From: CABYIR01 sp038103905
Lineage (GTDB): Bacteria > Pseudomonadota > Alphaproteobacteria > Pelagibacterales > AG-422-B15
Direction of reading: 5' to 3'
NCBI GenBank assembly: GCA_038103905.1
Contig: JAYNZW010000005.1
Location: forward strand, 1-64,000
DNA: 64,000 nt
Notes under the pieces: generated by a model
Database searches by the model: none
Seen by the model: only the letters and a program-made list of their open reading frames with translations
Told to the model about the DNA's origin: nothing
Shown here: positions 9,252 through 18,644 of the stretch, in pieces
Numbering within the stretch: position 1 is the stretch's first letter
How the letters are laid out: each line of letters opens with the position of its first letter
Position numbers and translations under genes: made by a program

Positions 9252-9862
9252 ATGATTGTCAGAAGAGTTGGTATAATAGACTACAATATATGTAATCTTA
9301 ATTCTGTAATAAGAGCGTTTGAAGAAATTGATGTGGAAGTTAAAATCGTTACATCTAAAAAAGATATATATGATTGTTCACATTTAGTGTTGCCAGGTGT
9401 TGGGAGCTTTCAAAAGGGAATTGAAAATTTGAATAACTTAGATCTAGCAATCGTATTAATGGAGTGGGTAAAAAGNNNNNNNNNNTAGGAATGCAACTGC
9501 TTGCTGATATAGGTTATGAATTTACTGAAACCAAAGGTCTAGGTCTAATTGAAGGAAGTATAGTGAAATTAAGATCAGATCATGAAAAATTTATATTACC
9601 ACATGTAGGCTGGAACTCTGTTGAAAATAAGGGGTCTAATACTCTTTTAAAAAACATTGATGACAATAATTCATTTTATTTTGTACATTCCTACGGCTAT
9701 AAAAAAACCACTCTTCATTATGTTAAAGGATTATCTGATTACTTTACAAGCATAGTTAGTATAATTGAGAAAGAAAATATATTTGGAGTTCAGTTCCATC
9801 CTGAAAAAAGTCAGAAGAAAGGACTGAAACTACTTAAAAATTTTATTGAGTTTAAATGCTGA
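9252..9862 (+). CDS. hisH: HisH-like glutamine amidotransferase (interrupted by a scaffold gap)
   Basis: The glutaminase half of a HisH/HisF-type ammonia channel. N-terminal residues (RRVGIIDYNICNLNSVIRAF, LPGVGSFQKGI) and the C-terminal VHSYGYKK and FGVQFHPEKS (catalytic His and Glu) are class I amidotransferase features. The 10-N gap at 9476-9485 removes the nucleophile-elbow Cys; the sequence resumes at the GMQLL that follows it. The two halves are in different frames across the placeholder, so the real gap is of a different length and the gene is probably intact. The flanking PseA/WbpG-type gene indicates a role in amidino-sugar synthesis rather than histidine biosynthesis. Confidence 0.85.
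9476..9485. other. scaffold gap (10 N) in hisH-like gene
   Basis: Ten unresolved bases. The reading frame differs on the two sides, and about nine residues of the GICLG region are missing, so the true gap is probably nearer 25-30 nt. Confidence 0.95.
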
Positions 9863-10659
9863 AAAATAGGTTAATTCCTGTCCTTTTTTTAAAAGATGGC
9901 TTTTTAGTTAGAAGTAAAGAGTTTAATTTACATCAAAGTTTAGGTAATCCAGTTAGCCAGGTTGAGAGGTACAACGAATGGGATGTAGATGAATTAATCT
10001 ATATAGATATTACTGATTATTCTCAAAATGATAAAAGTTTCAAATTAAGAAACGATGTAGGTTCAAATAAAGGAATGAAGACAAATGATATCAATGAAAT
10101 ATTTTTATTTGTATCATCTAAATGTTTTATGCCATTAACATTTGGAGGAGGAATAAAAAATATAGAGGATGCTAGAAAAAGATTTAAACTTGGAGCTGAT
10201 AAAATAGTAATTAACTCCCAAGCCTTAAAAGAGCCTAATTTTATTTCAGATTTAGCAAAAAATTTTGGAAGCCAGGCAATCGTGGTTTCTGTAGATGTAA
10301 AAAAAGTCGATGATAGATATTTAGTATTTTCAGATTTAGGTAAGCAAAATAAAGATATAGATCCTGTGGATTGGTGCAAAAAAATAGAAGATTTAGGAGG
10401 AGGAGAAATTTTTCTAAATTCTATTGATAAAGATGGTATGGCCACTGGTTATGATTTGCCTCTAATTTCTTCAGTAACATCTAAAATTAAAATCCCATTG
10501 ATTGCTTGTGGTGGTGTTGGAGAATTTAATCATTTTAGTGAAGGTATATTAGAGGGAGGAGCATCAGCAGTTGCTGCAGGAAATATTTTTAACTTTAAAG
10601 AGCTCGCTTATCCATTAGCAAAAAAGTTCTTACTTGATAAAGGATTGAATTTTAGATAA
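9856..10659 (+). CDS. hisF: HisF-like subunit (HisF2 type) of an amidotransferase
   Basis: A 267-aa TIM-barrel protein, overlapping the HisH-like gene by 7 nt. The barrel phosphate-binding motifs PLTFGGGIKNIEDA and IACGGVGEF and the Asp147 in VVSVDVK are kept. The first catalytic aspartate of true HisF (Asp11 in LDVKDG) is Phe11 here (RLIPVLFLKDG), as expected for HisF2 proteins that only conduct ammonia to a WbpG/PseA partner. The insertion around residues 55-80 is longer than in HisF. With its neighbours it probably converts an N-acetyl to an acetamidino group on a surface sugar. Confidence 0.88.
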   Translation: MLKNRLIPVLFLKDGFLVRSKEFNLHQSLGNPVSQVERYNEWDVDELIYIDITDYSQNDKSFKLRNDVGSNKGMKTNDINEIFLFVSSKCFMPLTFGGGIKNIEDARKRFKLGADKIVINSQALKEPNFISDLAKNFGSQAIVVSVDVKKVDDRYLVFSDLGKQNKDIDPVDWCKKIEDLGGGEIFLNSIDKDGMATGYDLPLISSVTSKIKIPLIACGGVGEFNHFSEGILEGGASAVAAGNIFNFKELAYPLAKKFLLDKGLNFR

Positions 10660-10716
10660 TCACTAAAATATTAATGTCGATAATTAATGTTTTTAAATTT
10701 TTATTTATTGATATTA

Positions 10717-10729
10717 TTATCATTGATAA
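10717..10729. promoter_or_regulatory. 13-bp palindrome in spacer before the PseA-like gene
   Basis: TTATCATTGATAA is a perfect inverted repeat (TTATCA-T-TGATAA) in the 85-bp spacer 10660-10744, the longest gap in this operon. It lies 15 nt before the ATG at 10745. It could be an operator or chance in AT-rich DNA. Confidence 0.25.
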
Positions 10730-10744
10730 CATAGAATAAATCTT

Positions 10745-11905
10745 ATGCAGTTCTGTAAACGATGTCTTTTTAAAGCAGTAGTTGCTACACCGATAACTTT
10801 TGATAAAAATGGTGTGTGTACTGGATGCTTAGCTAGTATAGAAAAGAACAATATTGACTGGAATTCTAGAGAAGAACTATTCAGAGACCTTACTGATCAA
10901 TATAGAACACAAGATGGGTATGACTGTATTCTGCCTGTAAGTGGAGGTAAAGATAGTTACTTTGCAGCCCATGTAGCAAAAAAACTTAATCTTAAAAGTC
11001 TAATGGTTACATATCATGGTAACAACTATCTACCAGAAGGGGAGAGAAACCTTAATAGAATGAAAGATGAATTTAACTTTGATCATATTATATTTAGACC
11101 CTCTCTAGAGGTTACAAAGAAACTAAATTTACTTGGATTTAAACTTCATGGAGACATGAATTGGCATAATCATGCTGGCATGCTTACATACCCCATGCAA
11201 GTAGCTGTAAAATTTAATGTGCCGTTAGTCTTTTATGGAGATCATGGTTTTACGGAGCAGGGAGGTATGTATTCACATTCTGATTTCTTTGAGTTTACTG
11301 CAAAAGATAGATATGAAAATGGTCAACATGGATTTGACTGGTTTGATTTTGTTGGTAAAGAAGGGTTAACTAAAAAAGATCTAGCTTATCTAATATATCC
11401 TAATGATGAAGAAATTATTCAAACTGGTCTTAGAGGAATTTTTTTAAGTAATTATTTTTATTATGATGGAAGGATGCATAGTGAAATCGCGAAAGCGAAT
11501 TATAATTGGGAAGAATATGGGGGAAATTTTGATAGAACTTTCAGCAAGATTTCTAATATAGATGACATGCATGAAAATGGGATTCACGACTATATGAAAT
11601 TTATAAAATTGGGCTATGGAAGAGGAACAGATCATGCCAATTATGAAATACGAAAGGGAAAAATGACAAGAGAAGAAGGCATAGAAATAGTAAAAAAATA
11701 TGACCATGTAAAACCGAGCGATTTAGCTCGATGGTTAGAATATGTAGGCATGAACGAGGATGAATTCGATACTATTGCAGATAAGTTTAGAGATCAGAGA
11801 GTTTGGAGTATTCAGGATGGATTATGGTATAAGTATGATGTCACAGGTGAATATGTATCGTATGGAAAAGTTAAATCAAAACCGAGCTGGGCTAAAAATT
11901 TATAA
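10745..11905 (+). CDS. N-acetyl sugar amidotransferase (PseA/WbpG family)
   Basis: A 386-aa PP-loop ATPase. SGGKDS at residues 66-71 is the ATP-pyrophosphatase loop. Two N-terminal Cys pairs (FCKRCLF and VCTGCLA) look like a zinc site. Family members WbpG and PseA adenylate an N-acetyl group and replace its oxygen with ammonia from HisH/HisF, giving the acetamidino group of ManNAc(3NAm)A or Pse5Ac7Am. The HisH- and HisF-like genes directly upstream complete the three-part enzyme. Its position after pseB and pseC suggests a pseudaminic-type substrate; WecB and the dehydrogenase at 52-57 kb leave a mannuronate substrate possible. Confidence 0.88.
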   Translation: MQFCKRCLFKAVVATPITFDKNGVCTGCLASIEKNNIDWNSREELFRDLTDQYRTQDGYDCILPVSGGKDSYFAAHVAKKLNLKSLMVTYHGNNYLPEGERNLNRMKDEFNFDHIIFRPSLEVTKKLNLLGFKLHGDMNWHNHAGMLTYPMQVAVKFNVPLVFYGDHGFTEQGGMYSHSDFFEFTAKDRYENGQHGFDWFDFVGKEGLTKKDLAYLIYPNDEEIIQTGLRGIFLSNYFYYDGRMHSEIAKANYNWEEYGGNFDRTFSKISNIDDMHENGIHDYMKFIKLGYGRGTDHANYEIRKGKMTREEGIEIVKKYDHVKPSDLARWLEYVGMNEDEFDTIADKFRDQRVWSIQDGLWYKYDVTGEYVSYGKVKSKPSWAKNL

Positions 11906-11919
11906 TTAAGATAATTTAC

Positions 11920-13707
11920 ATGAAAATATTAGGATTATCAGTAGGAGTTACTTCAAGTGCTGCAATAATGATTGATGGTATAATTGTAGCGGCAATAAGT
12001 GAAGAAAGATTAAATAGAGTTAAAAATTTTGATGGATTTCCGATACTTGCTATAGATGAATGTTTAAAAATTGCTGGTTTGCACGCAAAGGATATAGATT
12101 ACGTAGCATGGGGAGGAATGGTTGGTGTTTCTGCTGAACAATATATTACTAACAGATATTGTAGCTTTAAAGTTGAAGACTTAATTATAGAGCAAGAAGA
12201 GTATTGGAAGCCTCTAATTTTTGAAAATGATGAAAAAGATTTTTTTGAAATATTTGAAAAAAAAATCAATACATCTCAATTTCCTGGTGAAAGTTATTTA
12301 CAGCCTCTGATAGATGAAAAAGATTTGCAGAAAAGAGATAAAGAATGGAGGAAACTATACAAAAATCTTGCCACTATATCACATGGTTTTGAATCAAATA
12401 AAAATATTTTTCTTAATCATCATAAATGTCATGCTGCGTATGCTATCAATGGAATGAGTTCAAAAGAAAATGAAAGATTAATTTTTACACTGGATGGTTC
12501 TGGTGATGGTGAGAATGCAACTGTCTGGAAATATTCTAATGGAAAATATGAAAAGCTTTATGGAACATCACAATTCGTTTTAGGTCGATACTATAGACAT
12601 GCAACTCTTATTTTAGGAATGAAGATGGTTGAAGATGAGTATAAGGTAATGGGACTAGCTCCTTATGCAAAGCCCTATCATAGCAATCTTCCATATGAAA
12701 CATACGCCAATACTTTCCAAATTGAGGGTTTAGATGTGGGTTTCAGCAATAAACCTACGGATGCTTACTTTTATTTTAAAGATAAACTTAAATCATCGAG
12801 ATTTGATGGAATCGCCTCTGGAATTCAAAGATTTGTTGAAGATAGAGTATGTGAATGGGTTTCAAACTGGATAGATGAAACAGGTATAAAAGATATAGCA
12901 CTGTCGGGGGGCGTCTCCATGAATATTAAAACAAATATGGAAATTGTCTCAAGGTGTAATCCTAAAAGTATGACGGTGCCTGGAAGCGGTTCTGATGAGT
13001 CCTTAGCTATTGGCGCATGTTATCTTTTAGCTGATAAATTTGAAATTAAAACAACACCTCTCTCAAATCTATATTTAGGTTCAAATGTAGACATTGAAAA
13101 TATAGAAGGCTTGATAGATAAAATTGATAGCAGCAATTATAAAATAATCAAAGACGTAACTAATGCTCAAATTGCCGCGGTGCTTGCTGATGGTAAAATA
13201 ATAGGGAGGTGTTGTGGAAGAATGGAATTTGGAGCTAGAGCCCAAGGAAATAGGTCAATAATTGCTGACCCTGCAAAAATTGATACAGTGCAGAGGCTTA
13301 ACGATAAAATTAAAAATAGAGATTTTTGGATGCCATTTGCTCCATCAATCTTAGAAGAAAAAAAGCATGACTATCTTATAGCAAATCACGGCGTAAACTA
13401 TTGTCACATGAGTGTGGGAGCACATACAACTGATGAGGGGAAAAAAAATCTAAAAGCAGGTTTACATCCATCAGATTTAACTGCAAGACCTAATATAATA
13501 ACCAATGACTCAAATCAAAAATATCATGATCTAATAAAGGAATATGAAAAAATAACCGGAACAGGTGCTTTGCTAAATACCTCTCTAAATTTGCATGGTT
13601 ATCCAATCGTAAGAAATGCTGAAGAAGCGATTTATGTTTTAGAAAATACAGATATTGATGGTATGATTATTGAAAATCATTTTCTTTTAAAAAAGGATAA
13701 AGATTAG
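11920..13707 (+). CDS. carbamoyltransferase (NodU/CmcH/TobZ family)
   Basis: A 595-aa O-carbamoyltransferase, full length for the family. The N-terminal Kae1-like domain starts GLSVGVTSSAAIMIDG and has the metal-binding NHHKCHAAYA (His167, His168, His171), LDGSGDGENA and LSGGVSMNIKTN. The C-terminal YrdC-like domain has GRMEFGARAQGNRSI and TGTGALLNTSLNLHGYPI. It uses carbamoyl phosphate and ATP to carbamoylate a hydroxyl, here presumably on the amidino sugar made by the genes immediately upstream (14-nt gap) or on a neighbouring residue. Confidence 0.9.
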   Translation: MKILGLSVGVTSSAAIMIDGIIVAAISEERLNRVKNFDGFPILAIDECLKIAGLHAKDIDYVAWGGMVGVSAEQYITNRYCSFKVEDLIIEQEEYWKPLIFENDEKDFFEIFEKKINTSQFPGESYLQPLIDEKDLQKRDKEWRKLYKNLATISHGFESNKNIFLNHHKCHAAYAINGMSSKENERLIFTLDGSGDGENATVWKYSNGKYEKLYGTSQFVLGRYYRHATLILGMKMVEDEYKVMGLAPYAKPYHSNLPYETYANTFQIEGLDVGFSNKPTDAYFYFKDKLKSSRFDGIASGIQRFVEDRVCEWVSNWIDETGIKDIALSGGVSMNIKTNMEIVSRCNPKSMTVPGSGSDESLAIGACYLLADKFEIKTTPLSNLYLGSNVDIENIEGLIDKIDSSNYKIIKDVTNAQIAAVLADGKIIGRCCGRMEFGARAQGNRSIIADPAKIDTVQRLNDKIKNRDFWMPFAPSILEEKKHDYLIANHGVNYCHMSVGAHTTDEGKKNLKAGLHPSDLTARPNIITNDSNQKYHDLIKEYEKITGTGALLNTSLNLHGYPIVRNAEEAIYVLENTDIDGMIIENHFLLKKDKD

Positions 13708-13709
13708 AA

Positions 13710-14738
13710 ATGTATGAAAAGTTTGGCAAACCTTTAATCGATATTTTAAAAATTAAAAATGTATTCATTGATAAAGAAGATGAATTTGAAAAAGAGAATC
13801 AAAGAATAAATAAAATATACTCCCAACAGCCTAAAAGAACTAATTGCATGAATTGCCCTGAACCTATTGGTCACATAGATTTTCGTAAGCAAGGAATAGA
13901 CTATTCAATTTGTAAAAATTGTACTCACCTGAATGGAATTTATCAAGATACAGACACTTTTTGCAATGCAGTTTATGCAGATAGTGATCAAAGTTATTCT
14001 GCTAATTATGACTCTATGACAAAAGATGAATTTTACGATAGAGTTAAAAAAGTTTATTTTCCAAAAATTGAATTTTTAAATACAAGTTTAAAAAATAAAA
14101 ATGTGGATATATCTAATTTAAGTCTTACAGACTTTGGAGCAGGAAATGGTTATTTCGTAGCAGCTGCACTTGAGAGCAATTTTAAGAATGTTTATGGCTA
14201 TGAAGTCTCTAATAATTGTGTAGATTTCGCAAATGAGATGTTTGGATCTAAAATATTGAAGTCTTTCTCTATTCCTAAAACATTAGACGTAATAAAAAAT
14301 GTTGATACTGAAATCTTATCCATGATTGGTGTTTTGGAGCACTTACAGCACCCTAGAGAAGTACTAAAGCAAATAAATCTTAATAACAGTATTGAATATC
14401 TCTATTTATCTGTTCCTGTGTTTGGACTATCAGTCTATTTAGAATTATTATTTCCTGAAATGATGCATAGACAATTATCAAGAGATCATACTCACTTATA
14501 TACGAAGGAGTCATTAGAATGGACGGCAAAAAATCTCAATATGGAAATAGTGTCTACATGGTGGTTTGGTCAGGAAATGTTAGATTTATATAGATTTGGT
14601 TCTTTAGTTTTATCCAAGGAATCAAATATAATTTCAAAATGGCAATCAATTTTTTTAAAAATTATTGATAGGCTTCAGTTAGAAATAGATAAAGAGTATT
14701 TATCAAGTGAAGTTCATATTCTACTTAAAAAGAATTAA
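13710..14738 (+). CDS. class I SAM-dependent methyltransferase, Cys-rich N-terminus
   Basis: A 342-aa protein. Residues 45-80 carry a four-Cys cluster (NCMNCPEP and SICKNCTHL), probably zinc-binding. The SAM site DFGAGNGYF is at about residue 143, followed by MIGVLEHLQHP, as in Methyltransf_23 proteins that modify NDP-sugars or glycans. It begins 2 nt after the carbamoyltransferase. Its 3' end overlaps the convergent GT-B gene by 14 nt, so no terminator separates the two. Confidence 0.8.
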   Translation: MYEKFGKPLIDILKIKNVFIDKEDEFEKENQRINKIYSQQPKRTNCMNCPEPIGHIDFRKQGIDYSICKNCTHLNGIYQDTDTFCNAVYADSDQSYSANYDSMTKDEFYDRVKKVYFPKIEFLNTSLKNKNVDISNLSLTDFGAGNGYFVAAALESNFKNVYGYEVSNNCVDFANEMFGSKILKSFSIPKTLDVIKNVDTEILSMIGVLEHLQHPREVLKQINLNNSIEYLYLSVPVFGLSVYLELLFPEMMHRQLSRDHTHLYTKESLEWTAKNLNMEIVSTWWFGQEMLDLYRFGSLVLSKESNIISKWQSIFLKIIDRLQLEIDKEYLSSEVHILLKKN

Positions 14739-16608
14739 GTGTTTGGTTAAGATCAGTACTAATCCTGTCCCAACTTGAAGTATTATAATCCATAGAAAAT
14801 TTTTTTTGAAGATTATTAATTGAGCTATTATAATTTTCTGGTAATGATTTACTTAAAATAAATTTACTTATTGTAAAATATAATTCATTAAAATTTTTAA
14901 CCATTATATTTCCTAAAAGAGGTTGATGAGGATATCTAATTTGATATGCAAGTATTAATAAGTCTTTTCTATGTACTGCTTCTAAGATTGTGCTTGAACT
15001 ATCTTCAGTTATAAGAATATCAACTAAAGAAATTAATTCGTGTGTTGAAAAATCTTGAATTTCATATGATATTTGTCCAGACTCTAGATACGTTTTTAGA
15101 TGTGGTAGTAATTCGAAAAACTCTTCTATTGCTAATCTATTGCGAGGCTTAATTATTAATTGAATATCTTCTCTAATGTTAAGCAGTTCATCTATTTTTT
15201 TAAATTTTTCTTCATATAGCCAAGCTGGTGTATGAATACTAGATATACTACTTACCATTATCATAATCGTCTTTTTATCTTTATATTTTTGATTAAATTT
15301 TGAAATTATATCTTTGTTAATTTTTTCTCTATTTAATAGATGTGATCTTTGCTGACCAACTGAAAATATTCTTTTGTTAGTATCCCAATATGGTGACCAT
15401 AATTCTCTAAATCCTTCTCCTTGTATGTAAAATTTATCAAAATAGTTATATGATTGGATAGGATGTTGAACTGGCTTTGCAAAAGCAGAATGCTGTATTC
15501 CAAAATTTAGTAGTTTTTCTTTATTTTGTGCAATAGTTCTTGTTATACTAATTGAGTCATAGTCATCTCTCGAAATAATTATTTTAATGTAAATGTATTT
15601 GTTTGTTAATTTACAATCTAAATAATTTGTATATATCCTCTGGATAATTTTTTTTGCAGGAGAGTTGATGTTAGCATTAATTTTTATTATGCCGTTAAAA
15701 ATATAATCTCCAAAAAATGAAAAAATCGGAATTTTAAGTTTGCTTTCATCAATAATATCTGCACCAATGTTTTTAATGTGATCATTTTCATCCATCAAAG
15801 TTTTTTTTGTTAGCAATCTTCCAAATTTATTTCCAGTTAAATAGATAATTTTTTTATTTTCTAGAGATTTACTATTAGATAGTTCGTCATCATCAATGAA
15901 GTTACGCTGTGTATTAGCACTATAAATACTATGATTGAATCCCCAAACAACTTGCATGCCAATATCGTACTGTTTTTGATTTGGACTTTTAATTGATAAT
16001 CCTCTTCTAAAAATAGTTCTTAATATGTAAGGAGATGAAAGATAAATTATATTGTTAATCGAGTTTAAGAAATTACTCGATTTTACTTTATGACTTATTT
16101 TTATTCTATCAATATATAGGTGACTTCTTAGATTAAATATATCGTCATCCTTTATGAATATTTTTTCAATATTAATATTTCTTTTTTCAAATTCTTTTAA
16201 TAAATTATAAAAAAGTATTTTTTGAAAAATAAAATATGAGAAATCCTTTTTTAGGGCATAAACTATATTTTCATCATCAACTAAATTAAATAAAGTTTTA
16301 GCAATATTTTTTATTTTTTTTTGAAAAGAAATACTTTCAATAAATTCTAGGACCTGACTATTTGTTGTATAACATATAGAGTTATAACTTAAATTATGTA
16401 TATTATCTTTATATTCTGGAACTCTTATTATTTCAATTTTTGAAAAAAGCTTTTTAGTTAATTTTTCATATAAGTTTATTTTATCTGTATTAGCAGTATA
16501 AAAATCAACTGAATCTTGTAGATAAATGATATCAGGTTTCTTTTTAAATAAAATATGTGTAAATAAACTAATCGTAAAATATTCAGCAAAAAATATTCTT
16601 TTATTCAT
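14725..16608 (-). CDS. GT-B-like surface carbohydrate protein, unassigned
   Basis: A 627-aa protein that I cannot assign to a named family. The C-terminal ~250 residues look like the nucleotide-sugar half of a GT-B transferase of the CDP-glycerol/Kdo/capsule type: a strand ending TIMIMVSSISS, then IIKPRNR, then ITEDSSSTILEAVHRKDLLI (a D-S-S-S-T donor-site loop). The N-terminal half is Ile/Lys/Asn-rich with no recognised motif. It is the only gene on its strand between two long plus-strand operons. A similar large two-part layout is seen in the product at 27932. It is probably a glycosyl- or glycerophospho-transferase. Confidence 0.6.
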   Translation of the reverse strand: MNKRIFFAEYFTISLFTHILFKKKPDIIYLQDSVDFYTANTDKINLYEKLTKKLFSKIEIIRVPEYKDNIHNLSYNSICYTTNSQVLEFIESISFQKKIKNIAKTLFNLVDDENIVYALKKDFSYFIFQKILFYNLLKEFEKRNINIEKIFIKDDDIFNLRSHLYIDRIKISHKVKSSNFLNSINNIIYLSSPYILRTIFRRGLSIKSPNQKQYDIGMQVVWGFNHSIYSANTQRNFIDDDELSNSKSLENKKIIYLTGNKFGRLLTKKTLMDENDHIKNIGADIIDESKLKIPIFSFFGDYIFNGIIKINANINSPAKKIIQRIYTNYLDCKLTNKYIYIKIIISRDDYDSISITRTIAQNKEKLLNFGIQHSAFAKPVQHPIQSYNYFDKFYIQGEGFRELWSPYWDTNKRIFSVGQQRSHLLNREKINKDIISKFNQKYKDKKTIMIMVSSISSIHTPAWLYEEKFKKIDELLNIREDIQLIIKPRNRLAIEEFFELLPHLKTYLESGQISYEIQDFSTHELISLVDILITEDSSSTILEAVHRKDLLILAYQIRYPHQPLLGNIMVKNFNELYFTISKFILSKSLPENYNSSINNLQKKFSMDYNTSSWDRISTDLNQTLNSF

Positions 16609-16773
16609 TTTGTATTGCTTCTTTAATTAGGTTTTCAATATTGATCAAAAAAGAGTAAGATAATTAAAATCTTATTAATGCATAGAATGATACTATTTTA
16701 ATCTAATTCAATAGTCTAAATTTATAAATAATTGATTTATATTAATATTATACTATTGTAGGGATAATAATTC
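16609..16773. promoter_or_regulatory. divergent intergenic region, likely promoters
   Basis: 165 bp between a minus-strand and a plus-strand start, so it must hold promoters in both directions. A -10-like TATACT is at 16749-16754 and a weak TAGGG at 16759-16763 precedes the ATG at 16774. No convincing -35 was found. Confidence 0.35.
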
Positions 16774-17562
16774 ATGTATTCAACTACTAAATATTCAGAT
16801 CATATTCATCATTTAAGAGAGTTTGGGTATGTCCACATTAAATCAATAATCAATCAAAATAAGATTAATGATTTTAGAAATACTTTCTTTTCTTTATTTA
16901 ATTTTTATAGTCATAATAAAATTGAAAGTAATTTTGACTGTGAGGAATTTGTTCACAAATTAAGTGATTTTAGAAAAAAAGACCCTGATGCACTTCATGG
17001 TTTATTTAGAACATTTAAGCATACATATGCATTTAATAATCTATTTAACGAACAAGCACTTTATTCACTCGTTAGTTCAATTTTAAATGAAGATTATTTG
17101 AATTTAATAATTGCTGAACATCAATTTAGACTTGATGAGCCAAATGATCGATTATTTACTCTCGAATGGCATCAAGATAGTACCTACTACGAGCAAGATA
17201 GAAAAGGTAAAAATAGTCTTGTTATTAATATGTGTGTTCAGAATAATACGAGTGAAATGGGTGTACCTCGACTGATACAGGGTTCACATAAATTAGGTAA
17301 GCTCGAAAATGATAAGATTACAAAATTTAATACTAATGTTGAACAAAATAAAGTTGATGCTACTTATATTGATAAAGAAAATATCAAAATTATTGAGCCA
17401 GAAGCTGGTGATATAGTAATATATGACATGAATCTCATTCACCAGAGTGGCTACAATTCCACTCAGAAAGCAAGATTTTCAGTAATTGGAAGAGCTTTCA
17501 ATCCTAAATCTAAAGACTATCATCATTTCTACTATCCTAAAAAAGAATTAATTGGAAAATGA
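16774..17562 (+). CDS. phytanoyl-CoA dioxygenase (PhyH)-family Fe(II)/2-oxoglutarate oxygenase
   Basis: A 262-aa protein with the complete iron facial triad: His133 and Asp135 in EWHQDS, and His223 in NLIHQSGYN. The 2-oxoglutarate-binding Arg234 lies in KARFSVIG. It would hydroxylate or desaturate a small metabolite or sugar. It is first in the 16.8-29.6 kb operon and overlaps the next methyltransferase by 4 nt, so hydroxylation followed by O-methylation of a glycan precursor is a reasonable reading. The family is secure, the substrate unknown. Confidence 0.82.
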   Translation: MYSTTKYSDHIHHLREFGYVHIKSIINQNKINDFRNTFFSLFNFYSHNKIESNFDCEEFVHKLSDFRKKDPDALHGLFRTFKHTYAFNNLFNEQALYSLVSSILNEDYLNLIIAEHQFRLDEPNDRLFTLEWHQDSTYYEQDRKGKNSLVINMCVQNNTSEMGVPRLIQGSHKLGKLENDKITKFNTNVEQNKVDATYIDKENIKIIEPEAGDIVIYDMNLIHQSGYNSTQKARFSVIGRAFNPKSKDYHHFYYPKKELIGK

Positions 17563-18644
17563 AAAATTATAATCAAGTTTATGGCAAATTCACTTCAGGA
17601 ACTGGATCTTGGTTACCTGATGAATTATTCCTTATTGGTATGAAGAATCCTTATGATCAAAGAGTTATTGATAGTTATATAAGTGTCGTAGCTGGAGACC
17701 TTTCAAAATTAGATATTAATTCTATTAATGGTTTGCATATTATGGATGTTGGATCTGGGAGACAAGCACTTGCTCTAAATAAACTTGGTGCAAAATTTGT
17801 GACACATTACGATATCTCAAAGTCTAATATCAACAATTTTAAAAAATATCTTAAAAAGAATAATATTAAGAAAATTAAATCAAAGCATGAAGATATTTGT
17901 AAGCAAAAATTTAATCAAGGTGATAAATATGACTTTGTTTATTTACAAGGCATTATTCAACACGTTAAAAATCCAAAGCAAGCAATTATAAATATAGCTT
18001 CATCATGTAAATATGGTTCAAAAATATGGTTTTATTACTATCAAGTTGGCTCAATTCATCAGCTATATGCAGAAATGTATAGATCAATATTAAAAGAAAA
18101 AATTAATCCTTTAATTATCAGAAATATTTTACTTATTTCTGGAATTTCTATTAAGGATACTAACATACTTATTGATGATATAAGTTGCAGTTATAGATAT
18201 CTAATCAGTTCTAATTATTATGATAAATTATTTGATAAACTAGGTTTTATAAAAATATTTAAGAAAGATATTATTGATCATTCTAAAGGTATAAATTTAA
18301 GAATTACTCCAGCCGCCTGTATTGCTGGATTTGAAAAGCATGAGCAGAATATTAATATGCCTCTAAAATTTCCACAGCCTAAAAAGATTGATCACTTTGA
18401 TTATAAGAATTATGTTAACGAACAGCGCTCACTTATAAAAAAATTAAAATCGATTAAAAATAAAATTGATAATATCTTAAATAAAAAGAAATTTTCAGAT
18501 GTAGAGCTTATTATGATTGCAATGCCAATAATAAAAGAATCACTTAGAGTTAAAATAAGTGACCCATTTATTGATCTAAAAGATAGAATTATAATATCTT
18601 TTGAGGAAAGTTACTTAATTGCAAAAAAAATAATACAAAAATGA
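17559..18644 (+). CDS. class I SAM-dependent methyltransferase
   Basis: A 361-aa protein with SAM motif I MDVGSGRQALAL (about residues 64-75), an acidic strand-2 end (HYDISKSN) and VYLQGIIQHVKNP, the usual motif-IV block of small-molecule methyltransferases. A ~190-residue C-terminal extension has no recognised domain. It overlaps the PhyH gene upstream by 4 nt and the NeuB-type gene downstream by 4 nt (ATGA), which implies translational coupling among the three. The target is probably a hydroxyl on a nonulosonic acid or its precursor; this is inference. Confidence 0.75.
   Translation: MKNYNQVYGKFTSGTGSWLPDELFLIGMKNPYDQRVIDSYISVVAGDLSKLDINSINGLHIMDVGSGRQALALNKLGAKFVTHYDISKSNINNFKKYLKKNNIKKIKSKHEDICKQKFNQGDKYDFVYLQGIIQHVKNPKQAIINIASSCKYGSKIWFYYYQVGSIHQLYAEMYRSILKEKINPLIIRNILLISGISIKDTNILIDDISCSYRYLISSNYYDKLFDKLGFIKIFKKDIIDHSKGINLRITPAACIAGFEKHEQNINMPLKFPQPKKIDHFDYKNYVNEQRSLIKKLKSIKNKIDNILNKKKFSDVELIMIAMPIIKESLRVKISDPFIDLKDRIIISFEESYLIAKKIIQK

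Noticed and set aside
9464..9862. A separate gene starting next to the N gap at 9464
   Set aside because: It is the second half of the HisH-like gene, shifted in frame by the placeholder length of the gap.
10023..10445. Antisense open frame of 140 codons opposite the HisF-like gene
   Set aside because: It lies wholly within a well-conserved gene and its translation has no recognisable motif. Similar shadows at 23334-23597, 30606-30953, 62142-62462 and 62760-63038 were rejected for the same reason.
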